Positions 1-6,062 of a stretch of DNA of 16,490 bases are shown one piece after another. A model generated the notes under the pieces. The model was not told the origin of the DNA. It ran no database searches and was given only the letters and a program-made list of their open reading frames with translations. The stretch's first letter is position 1. Each line of letters starts with the position of its first letter. Source of the DNA: JBDSYA01 sp039925865 (lineage in GTDB: Bacteria > Bacteroidota > Ignavibacteria > Tepidaquicellales > Tepidaquicellaceae); NCBI GenBank assembly GCA_039925865.1, contig JBDSYA010000125.1, forward strand, positions 1 through 16,490. The letters are read 5' to 3'. Both the position numbers and the translations under genes were made by a program.

Positions 1-496
1 AATCGCCGAACTTCCACATATCCATAGTATCAAGCAATCGAATTTCCCACGGCTTCTTACCGGAATTATTCACAATAGAAGGTATTGCAATTCCATTAAT
101 GAGGCAGCGTCTTGCAATGTAAGGGTAATCAAATTCTCTACCGTTATGAGCTGCGAGATAATGATTTTCTGTATTAAAATTTTTGTCGAGCATTTCCGAA
201 AAGCCGTTCAATATATCTTTTTCATCGTCTCCATAAAATGATTTCACTCTGAAACTATAATCATTCTCATTTTGATTGAAGCAGCCGGCTGATATGCAGA
301 TTATTTTTCCAAATTCTGAGTAAATCCCCGCGCGTTCGTAAGTATCTGATGCGGTGACACCATCTTTAATGTGATGATGCATCTTCTTTGACCAAAGTTC
401 TTTCCAAATATCATCAAGATGTTCGAATGATGAATACTGAGGCACTGTTTCAATGTCAATAATTAAAATATTTCTTAAGTCAATGTTGTCTAGCAT
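1..496 (-). CDS. Predicted PolB-like 3'-5' exonuclease (N-terminal 165 residues; 3' end outside window)
   Basis: Translating leftwards from the ATG at 494-496 gives 165 open residues that run off the window start, so the gene is partial. Motif ExoI of the DEDD exonuclease fold is seen near the N-terminus (LIIDIETVPQ, Asp14 and Glu16). An ExoII-like motif is at 116-123 (AAHNGREFD, with Asn118 and Asp123). A family-typical stretch, WEIRLLDTMDMWKFGD, closes the visible part. This matches the family of predicted exonucleases related to the proofreading domain of family B DNA polymerases, standing alone without a polymerase domain. Such enzymes should remove nucleotides from 3' ends using two metal ions. 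The third acidic motif lies outside the window. The start lies 11 bases after the DUF2442 stop, so it is probably the last visible gene of that transcript. The family call is firm; the cellular role is not known. Confidence 0.85.
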   Translation of the reverse strand, partial: MLDNIDLRNILIIDIETVPQYSSFEHLDDIWKELWSKKMHHHIKDGVTASDTYERAGIYSEFGKIICISAGCFNQNENDYSFRVKSFYGDDEKDILNGFSEMLDKNFNTENHYLAAHNGREFDYPYIARRCLINGIAIPSIVNNSGKKPWEIRLLDTMDMWKFGD

Positions 497-507
497 AAAA
501 TTTTATT

Positions 508-774
508 TTATGGTAATTGAAATTTTCCGGCTACGATTCCCGGGACAGTTATATCTTCATCCAATGCTTCCCACCTTAGTGCAAAACCATTAAGTCTTAA
601 TTTAACTTCTTTCAATTGCTCATCCGTTGCATTCTTTAGAAGCTTAAATCTATCAGCCGGAAAACCAATAATTCTTTTATCAGTCAACTCGACGAATACT
701 TTTCTTCCTTCGACCCATGCTTTTATGGCAGCGGGCTCTGTACTTACTTCAGTTTCAGCTATTGTGGAATTCAT
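508..774 (-). CDS. DUF2442 domain protein
   Basis: This 88-residue protein has the DUF2442 pattern: a variable N-terminus, then a beta-rich stretch (GRKVFVELTDKRIIGFPADRF, about 23-43), and the hallmark RWEALDEDITVPGIVAG at 67-83. Family members are small and poorly understood. They often sit beside DUF4160 genes and have been suspected of being parts of toxin-antitoxin pairs. Here no DUF4160 neighbour is present. The gene sits between a thioredoxin-fold protein (6 bases upstream) and an exonuclease (11 bases downstream), which suggests co-transcription. The residues before about 18 (rich in Thr, Glu and Ala) look like an unstructured lead. The function is unknown. Confidence 0.8.
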   Translation of the reverse strand: MNSTIAETEVSTEPAAIKAWVEGRKVFVELTDKRIIGFPADRFKLLKNATDEQLKEVKLRLNGFALRWEALDEDITVPGIVAGKFQLP

Positions 775-780
775 TATATT

Positions 781-2910
781 TCAAAGATGAATAAGTTCTT
801 TCAAATCTTCTGCATCATCTACAGGCAAATTACATTTATAATCTTCACATACATACACTTCATCTTTTTTTGAATCTTTAATAATATTCGAAATAAACTT
901 CGAGATATTTTTTAATTCATCTGATGCATGAAGTAAAACCTTATTCGGAATATACGTCTCAAAAATTAATTTTATCATCTCTTTTAGCTTCTCACTTTCT
1001 ATATTACCGGATAAAATTATTTCTTTTGGAGAATGCATGTAAAAACTCAGGGCACATAGCATTTGAGGGCTTGAAAATGGAAGACGGTTCAGATCTGTAT
1101 AAAATAATTTTAAGCTTGACAGAGCTTTGTCTAACAAAATCTTATCATCAGTCATAAATCCCAGCCTTATTAAATTCATTATCTGGATTGAATTTCCCGA
1201 AGGTTCAGCCCCGTCATATGAATCTTTTGTCCTTAAGATAATATCTTCAGTATCTGTCACGTCAAAAAATCCGGATTTAGTATTATCATAAAATTTTTCC
1301 ATTGTAATGACATTCAAATCAATTGCCTTCTGAAGATAATCTGTTTCGAATGTAGATTCATACAAATCTAAAAGTGATGCGATAAAATATGAATAGTCTT
1401 CTAAAGTACCGGAAAATCTTGCATCATCATCTCTGAATCTGTGCAGGAGGATCTGATCATCTTTTCTATACAATTTCTTAAATATAAATTCAGCTGCTAC
1501 TTTGGCATGATCAATATATTTCTTATTTTGAGTTGCCTGGTATATCTTCGCAAGCGCAGAGATCATAAGTCCGTTCCATGATGTTAGTATTTTATCATCA
1601 AGATGTGGTCTTGGCCTTTTATTCCTTTCATTTAAAAGTTTTGCCCGGCATTCATCGATGATTTCCGCAATTTCTTCAGGTGACTTTTCAAATTTCTTCG
1701 CTGTTACATAAATATCATTTGCCACAAAAAGTACATTCTTCTTTCCAAAAACTTCGTGAGGATCATTTAAAGTGTTTCCGAGATTTTCAAATCCGTAAAA
1801 AAAAGCAAAAATCTTCGCTTCTTCTTCATTCATTAACTTTTCAATCTCATGTTTCTCCCATAAATAAAACGCTCCTTCTTCTTTTACTTTTGGCTTATTG
1901 AGATCCAGTGCACTTTCTGCATCTTCAGCTGAATAAAATCCGCCTTCAGCACTCTTAAGATTTTCCAGTACATAAGCTGCAGTGTCTTCAGCAACAAATA
2001 AATAAAATTTATTTTTTGTAACAAGATATGTATTAACATAGGTAACGATGAGTTGTGCCTGGTCATAAAGCATTTTTTCAAAGTGCGGAACTCTCCAGAT
2101 GTTATCCACCGAATACCTGTGAAACCCGCCCGACAAATGATCATACATTCCGCCTTCATACATTTTTTTAAGGGTGAATGTAACTATGTCAAGTGCATCA
2201 AAATCTTTTGTGTGATAATAGTGATCCAGTAAAAAATTATAAACTACAGGCCTTGGAAATTTATTTCCTTGTCCAAAACCACCATATTCTCCATCGTAAA
2301 TTTTAAGAATATTAGTAAAAGCATTTTCAAAGATCTCTTTATCAAACTCGTTAATTGAATCATGATTTCTTTTGCTTTCAACAAGCTCCTGAAGACGTGA
2401 AACAATTTTATCGCCGCTGTCTCTCACATCATTTTCTTTACCTGTCCATATTTCATGGATCTGAGTTATGACATCTTCAAATCCTGCCCGTCCGTATTTA
2501 GCTTTAGGAGGAATATAAGTTGCTCCGTAAAAAGGCTTGAGATCGGGAGTTAAAAACATGCTCATCGGCCATCCGCCCGAGCCGGTCATTGATTGAAGTG
2601 CTGTCATATAAACTCTGTCAACATCCGGTCTTTCCTCACGGTCAACTTTAATATTAATGAAAAACTTGTTCATTAATTCTGCAATTTCTTCATTTTCAAA
2701 AACTTCGCGCTCCATTACATGACACCAATAGCATGTCGAATATCCAATCGAAAGAAAGATAGGCTTGTTTTCTTTTTTCGCTAATTTAAAAGTATCTTCA
2801 TTCCAGGGATTCCAATCTACGGGATTTTGTGCGTGTTGTAAAAGATAAGGGGATTTTTCATTTATGAGTTTGTTTGGTCCTGTTCTTATTTCATATTCTC
2901 TATCTGCCAT
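781..2910 (-). CDS. Thioredoxin-fold DUF255 protein, YyaL/SPATA20 family
   Basis: This 709-residue protein has the two-part build of the YyaL/SPATA20 family. An N-terminal thioredoxin-like domain (about 15-170) opens with NKLINEKSPYLLQHAQNPVDW. It carries a CxxC pair, Cys60-Tyr-Trp-Cys63, in the motif STCYWCHVME, followed by VDREERPDVD and SGGWPMSMFLTPDLKPF. The rest (about 200-690) is an alpha/alpha barrel resembling N-acylglucosamine epimerase and glycosidase folds, with WRVPHFEKMLYDQAQL and a TSWNGLMISALAKI segment. Full length fits the family norm of about 650-750. Many relatives read CHWC; here Tyr replaces His, which could shift the redox potential. No signal peptide is seen, so it is likely cytoplasmic. 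The substrate of the family is unproven. It appears to lead the operon with the DUF2442 and exonuclease genes, its stop being 6 bases before the next start. Confidence 0.92.
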   Translation of the reverse strand: MADREYEIRTGPNKLINEKSPYLLQHAQNPVDWNPWNEDTFKLAKKENKPIFLSIGYSTCYWCHVMEREVFENEEIAELMNKFFINIKVDREERPDVDRVYMTALQSMTGSGGWPMSMFLTPDLKPFYGATYIPPKAKYGRAGFEDVITQIHEIWTGKENDVRDSGDKIVSRLQELVESKRNHDSINEFDKEIFENAFTNILKIYDGEYGGFGQGNKFPRPVVYNFLLDHYYHTKDFDALDIVTFTLKKMYEGGMYDHLSGGFHRYSVDNIWRVPHFEKMLYDQAQLIVTYVNTYLVTKNKFYLFVAEDTAAYVLENLKSAEGGFYSAEDAESALDLNKPKVKEEGAFYLWEKHEIEKLMNEEEAKIFAFFYGFENLGNTLNDPHEVFGKKNVLFVANDIYVTAKKFEKSPEEIAEIIDECRAKLLNERNKRPRPHLDDKILTSWNGLMISALAKIYQATQNKKYIDHAKVAAEFIFKKLYRKDDQILLHRFRDDDARFSGTLEDYSYFIASLLDLYESTFETDYLQKAIDLNVITMEKFYDNTKSGFFDVTDTEDIILRTKDSYDGAEPSGNSIQIMNLIRLGFMTDDKILLDKALSSLKLFYTDLNRLPFSSPQMLCALSFYMHSPKEIILSGNIESEKLKEMIKLIFETYIPNKVLLHASDELKNISKFISNIIKDSKKDEVYVCEDYKCNLPVDDAEDLKELIHL

Positions 2911-2974
2911 TCAATATTTTAATTATTTGAATTTAATTAAAATAGAGTTGGGATTAAATGTAAAAGTAAAATTT

Positions 2975-3150
2975 TATTGGTGATGTATTTCTCGCCGTGT
3001 TGGAGTTGTTCTCCTCAAACGACAATTGAAATCGTTTGCTACTTATTTGATCTCAATTTAGTGTGCGCAAACTTCAGTTTGGATTCGGGATTTTTCAAAA
3101 CTGATTTACAATTTTTGACAGCCAACCGGTTTTGCACCGGCTTTTCGAAT
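2975..3150. repeat. Cluster of short palindromes downstream of hicB
   Basis: About 240 bases between hicB and the YyaL-type gene hold no convincing gene but several short hairpins in a row. They are GGAG/CTCC at 3002-3005 and 3011-3014, CAAACGA/TCGTTTG at 3016-3022 and 3032-3038 (7 perfect pairs, 9-base loop), CAAAC/GTTTG at 3068-3072 and 3077-3081 (TTCA loop), and CCGGT/ACCGG at about 3126-3130 and 3136-3140. GTTTGC (3034-3039) also pairs with GCAAAC (3067-3072). The last hairpin could help end hicB transcription, but no T-run follows it directly. The arrangement looks like a decayed interspersed palindromic repeat; that reading is inference and no second copy is present here. Confidence 0.4.
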
Positions 3151-3155
3151 AATTA

Positions 3156-3380
3156 TCACGCAACTTCCAACTTTCTCTTTATCTCATTAGGTTTAGGGAT
3201 TAAAGCTTTATGTTTCTTAGCGGAGGACATCCATATTTCGTACACTTCTTCTAACATTTCTAAAGCTTTTTCCGGGGTTTTTCCATCTGCAATACAGGCT
3301 TCTAATTCTGGAATTTCTGCAATGTATGAGTTATCTTCATTACTCCAATATATCCTTATTTCATATTTAATTTTCATCAT
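3156..3380 (-). CDS. hicB: HicB-family antitoxin (short form)
   Basis: This 74-residue protein has the HicB partial RNase H-like fold: a beta-hairpin (KIKYEIRIYWSNEDNSYIAEIPEL), the family step EACIADGKTPEKALEMLEEVYEIWM, and a short basic tail containing IPKPNEIKRK. It should bind and neutralise the HicA ribonuclease encoded just upstream, whose stop is 6 bases before this start. The protein ends after the core fold, with no room for the helix-turn-helix or ribbon-helix-helix domain many HicB proteins use to repress their own promoter, so repression may need another factor or may be absent. Two ATG codons stand in tandem at the start (3375-3380); either could be used. The identification is supported by both the fold pattern and the HicA partner. 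Confidence 0.85.
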   Translation of the reverse strand: MMKIKYEIRIYWSNEDNSYIAEIPELEACIADGKTPEKALEMLEEVYEIWMSSAKKHKALIPKPNEIKRKLEVA

Positions 3381-3386
3381 CTAAAT

Positions 3387-3635
3387 TTATTTGATAAAAT
3401 ATCTAGTTATAGTTTTCCTCACTTGTTTAACTTGATAGGGTTTTGATTTATTTCCGGCCAATGGTTGAATATTTAAGAAAGCATTGTGCCCTTTAATTCT
3501 ATAAATATGGTGACTACTTTTTATTTCTTCACCAAATCCAAAATACAAAATTATCATTCTTAGATCATCAAAATCAAAATTATTATCCGATTTTCCTGAA
3601 AGTAATTTTTCGATTAATTTTTTAATTTTACTCAT
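3387..3635 (-). CDS. hicA: HicA-family mRNA interferase toxin
   Basis: This 82-residue protein follows the HicA double-stranded RNA-binding-like pattern: SKIKKLIEKLLSGKSDNNFDFDDLRMIILYFGF, then the catalytic His region KSSHHIYR (His42/His43), then LNIQPLAGNKSKPYQVKQVRKTI. In the family, the His in the (G/S)SH motif is needed to cut mRNA and tmRNA and so stop translation. The gene is transcribed first, with hicB 6 bases downstream, the usual toxin-first order. Key residues are intact, so the toxin is probably active. At 82 residues it is slightly longer than many HicA proteins (about 60-80), the extra being N-terminal. The pair stands alone between housekeeping genes, with palindromes on one side and a terminator and gene remnant on the other, as expected for an acquired module. 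Confidence 0.87.
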   Translation of the reverse strand: MSKIKKLIEKLLSGKSDNNFDFDDLRMIILYFGFGEEIKSSHHIYRIKGHNAFLNIQPLAGNKSKPYQVKQVRKTITRYFIK

Positions 3636-3714
3636 CCGAAAATAATCTAATCAGCTCTTTAATGCAATCAAATAGATTTTATCAGGTAACTTAAAAAACA
3701 ATGTTGATTTTCAT

Positions 3715-3755
3715 AAAAATAAAAAAGCAAAGAACGCTTATGAATTCTTTGCTTT
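3715..3755 (-). terminator. Strong intrinsic terminator (leftward)
   Basis: Bases 3724-3734 (AAAGCAAAGAA) and 3745-3755 (TTCTTTGCTTT) form an 11-pair perfect stem around a 10-base loop. Read on the minus strand the stem runs straight into a T-rich tract (TTTTTTATTTTT). It closes transcription coming from the TPR gene and the remnant at 3780-3907, and separates them from the hicA gene that begins at 3635. Low GC in the stem is offset by its length. Confidence 0.75.
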
Positions 3756-3779
3756 CCTAAAACCCTTTTTCTGTATTAG

Positions 3780-3907
3780 TTAATTCTTTTTCACATTCCC
3801 AAAACCACTCGTGTTCAATTCTTTAACAACTGCATTTCCTTTATAAATTACTTTCCGTTCAAATTAATGCAGATCTTCATGTCAAATAGAATTATAGGAT
3901 TATGTTC
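3780..3907 (-). pseudogene. C-terminal remnant of a probable GIN-domain (DUF2807-like) surface protein, frameshifted
   Basis: The 303-base gap between hicA and the TPR gene contains broken coding sequence. One frame, ending at the TAA at 3780-3782, reads VIYKGNAVVKELNTSGFGNV then KKN. An adjacent frame just upstream (about 3851-3907, minus) reads HNPIILFDMKICINLNGK. Joined across one missing base near 3849-3853 they give a continuous INLNGK-VIYKGNAVVKE segment. This resembles the repeating beta-strand end of GIN-domain putative adhesin-head proteins, which often finish with a YYKGxPxV...GSGSVKK-type sequence. No start codon, signal peptide or upstream part survives, and the TPR stop begins at 3939. 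It is followed by its own strong hairpin. The coding nature is inferred from this motif alone, and a chance match cannot be excluded. Confidence 0.4.
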
Positions 3908-3938
3908 CAGAGTTTTAAAAAAGATCAATCTAGTCCGC

Positions 3939-5465
3939 TTATTTATTCCTGTAATTTGCAAGCCTCATCTCAAGAAAAGATTCAAAGTCAAAATCATCAA
4001 AATCGAAGATCTTGTCAAACATTTGATCTGAAAGATTTTTATTGCCCTGTCTGTCATATATTTTTCCCAGTTCAAAATATGAATGAGGCAACAGCCAGAT
4101 CTCGGACTTTGGATCAAACTTCAGACATTTATTAAAACATTCAGCTGCTTTGACATCATCTTTTTTATAAGCATAAGTAACACCCAGATTAAAGTATAAG
4201 CGGATCATGTCGTCATCGGTTGCTTCTTTCAGATCACTAGCGATGCTATTATAAGTCTTTAATGCTTCGTCCAATAAATTTGATTCTCTCATATTCATTG
4301 CTTCAATGAACTGTGCATCCAAAGTCCTTAACGGTTTTTTAATTTTATCCTGTGCATACCTGTAAAAAAACTTATCCAGCTCGCCATCACGCTCATTTAT
4401 AAAATTATCCCTCACGGATTTATATTTGCTGACAGCTAAAGTCCGGTTTCCGCTAAGCTCCTGAGAAACACCAAGTGTAAATAAATATACATTATACCTG
4501 TCCTCGCGGATAACATACTTCATATATTCATCTAGATATTCCGAAGCTTTTGGAAAATCATTTTGTCTGAAATAAGCAGTTCCAAGAATTGCATTTGCAG
4601 TTTTTTTAACTTCATCCTGAAAGGAATTTTTATTTATCCCAAGGGCTTCATTAGAAACTTTTATAGCATCTTCGGTAAGACCGTTCTGAAGCAATAAGCT
4701 TGAATAAAAAAGTCTGAACACAGAACTTGAAGGAAACTCTTCTGTCAATTCCCGTGAAAAATTTAATGCACGCCTGTCATCGTCCTCTCTTTCTTTTATT
4801 GAAAAAATTGAAAGGAAAGCTTTAGATTCCACCTTTGTATATTTACCGTTTGCCAGAGAGGTCTCAAGTAAGCGGACTCCTTCCTGAATGTTGCCGTTAA
4901 ATCCAATCAGAGTGAGAAGCCATTGAAATTTTTCAGGCACAAATCCGATGGCTATCTTATAAAGTCCAAGACCCATGTAAGCATCATAATAATCCGGCTT
5001 TTTTTCAATGAGCATTGAGAGGATCCGGTAGCCGTCATTACCGTTTGAAGCTGCTTTCAAAAGACTTTTATTCAGACTAAGCATGAGCAGAGACCGGTAG
5101 CTGTGCGAAAGACCTTTATAGTAGAGAGCATCGAAATCATTTTCGTTTTTATCAAGAATGTTTTCGGCTCTTACAATTAAAATATCGGAAAGTTGCAAAT
5201 ATTTTTCAAACATTACCTCGTCTCTTGACGGAAGAGATTTATAAAAATATAGCAGGGACTCGTAAAAATAGCCTTCAAGACCATTGGGATCCTGCCGCTG
5301 TAAATTTTTGAATTTTATTTCCGCATCGTTGAACCGCAGATTGTAAATATCAGTCAGCCCGTCGAAAATTATTTTTTCTTCTGATGAAGAGTGGGCGGCA
5401 GCAAAATTAATATTAATTGTAAGTAAAGAAGAAGCAAAAATTAAAAGTGATAAAATATATTTCAT
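3939..5465 (-). CDS. Exported tetratricopeptide repeat protein
   Basis: This 508-residue protein starts with a signal peptide (MKYILSLLIFASSLLTININFAAA, probable cleavage after the AAA at 22-24), so it should be periplasmic or surface-attached. The first repeat-like stretch, IFDGLTDIYNLRFNDAEIKF, is followed by degenerate helical repeats in which large residues alternate. The clearest TPRs are near the end: RLYFNLGVTYAYKKDDVKAAECFNKCLKFDP, then HSYFELGKIYDRQGNKNLSDQMF. The middle part (YYKGLSHSYRSLLML... YYDAYMGLGLYKIAIGF) resembles TPR proteins related to IML2/TTC39, many of which are annotated only as hypothetical. It has no enzyme motif and probably works as a binding scaffold. It stands alone, with about 155 bases of divergent spacer before the next rightward gene. 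Confidence 0.8.
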   Translation of the reverse strand: MKYILSLLIFASSLLTININFAAAHSSSEEKIIFDGLTDIYNLRFNDAEIKFKNLQRQDPNGLEGYFYESLLYFYKSLPSRDEVMFEKYLQLSDILIVRAENILDKNENDFDALYYKGLSHSYRSLLMLSLNKSLLKAASNGNDGYRILSMLIEKKPDYYDAYMGLGLYKIAIGFVPEKFQWLLTLIGFNGNIQEGVRLLETSLANGKYTKVESKAFLSIFSIKEREDDDRRALNFSRELTEEFPSSSVFRLFYSSLLLQNGLTEDAIKVSNEALGINKNSFQDEVKKTANAILGTAYFRQNDFPKASEYLDEYMKYVIREDRYNVYLFTLGVSQELSGNRTLAVSKYKSVRDNFINERDGELDKFFYRYAQDKIKKPLRTLDAQFIEAMNMRESNLLDEALKTYNSIASDLKEATDDDMIRLYFNLGVTYAYKKDDVKAAECFNKCLKFDPKSEIWLLPHSYFELGKIYDRQGNKNLSDQMFDKIFDFDDFDFESFLEMRLANYRNK

Positions 5466-5588
5466 AAGGTAAGTTAAATGATAAAATCATACATCCTAAC
5501 TGAAACAAAATTCAAGATGTTCCATCTGAAAAATTCTAAAAAACTTAAAAAGATTAAACTTTATCTTTTTTTTAGGTAATGGTGTTTT

Positions 5589-5596
5589 TATATTTG
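5589..5596 (+). promoter_or_regulatory. Candidate Bacteroidota-type -7 element
   Basis: TATATTTG at 5589-5596 fits the TAnnTTTG -7 consensus known for the primary sigma factor of Bacteroidota. It lies 25 bases before the ATG at 5622. A clear -33 TTG element is not seen; the region upstream is mostly a T-run. Whether this organism uses that promoter type is not established, so the call is tentative. Confidence 0.3.
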
Positions 5597-5621
5597 CAGA
5601 TTACTGAATCTAAACTCCAAT

Positions 5622-5921
5622 ATGGCAAAAATAATTTTCGAAATAAATTACAACATACATCCGGAAAAAAGAGATGATTATCTGCAGACTATTGATGATC
5701 TTAAAAGAAACATAAGAGAAACATCCGGCAGCGATTATTCAGTTTATGAGAATAAAAAAAATTCCAATAATTTTACGGAAATATTTATTTGTGAAGGTGA
5801 GGAACAATTTGATGAGATCGAAGATAACCAAAGTGAGGAAGCAGTAGAGCTCACACAGCGATTGTTTAAAGAGTTTATTAAAGACAAAAAAGTAACTTAT
5901 ACAACAATGTATGAAATTTAG
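5622..5921 (+). CDS. Small hypothetical protein, ABM-like dimeric alpha/beta fold
   Basis: This 99-residue protein has a pattern that suggests a dimeric alpha/beta (ferredoxin-like) barrel of the antibiotic-biosynthesis-monooxygenase type. A strand (AKIIFEINYNIHPEKRDDYL) leads into a helix (about 17-32), then strands around SDYSVYENKKNSNNFTEIFICEG, a second helix (EEAVELTQRLFKEFI), and a last strand KVTYTTMYEI. The HPEKRDDYLQTI step is typical of this fold, where the small protein dimerises. No catalytic residue can be assigned, so enzyme activity is not claimed. The protein is acidic and lacks a signal peptide. It is a single-gene unit, with a promoter-like element upstream and a strong terminator about 80 bases after the stop. 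The fold is an inference from the pattern; the function is unknown. Confidence 0.7.
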   Translation: MAKIIFEINYNIHPEKRDDYLQTIDDLKRNIRETSGSDYSVYENKKNSNNFTEIFICEGEEQFDEIEDNQSEEAVELTQRLFKEFIKDKKVTYTTMYEI

Positions 5922-6001
5922 AAAAATACTTTTTTTGAAATTAATCTGAATTTTTTCAATATCCGGATCTTTAAAAATATCGTAATCTTAAATCGTAATC
6001 T

Positions 6002-6040
6002 AAAAAAGAGTAGTTTCAATTAGGGCTGCTCTTTTTTATT
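6002..6040 (+). terminator. Intrinsic terminator after the small ABM-like gene
   Basis: AAAAAAGAGTAG (6002-6013) pairs with CTGCTCTTTTTT (6026-6037) in a 12-pair stem that includes one G-T wobble. The loop is 12 bases and the T-rich end continues as ATTTT. It separates the small gene from the pgpH-like gene at 6063. The A-run on the 5' side means it could also stop leftward transcription. Confidence 0.75.
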
Positions 6041-6062
6041 TTGTATAAAGAATTAATCATTA

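Noticed and set aside
2977..3384. Rightward 135-residue open frame across the palindromes and hicB
   Set aside because: It is antisense to hicB over half its length, the product is Cys/Ser/Phe-rich with no recognisable domain, and the hicAB pair on the other strand is well supported.
5979..6001. Direct repeat ATCGTAATCT (5979-5988 and 5992-6001)
   Set aside because: Only two 10-base copies in AT-rich spacer, no third copy and no linked feature; a CRISPR or iteron reading is not supported.
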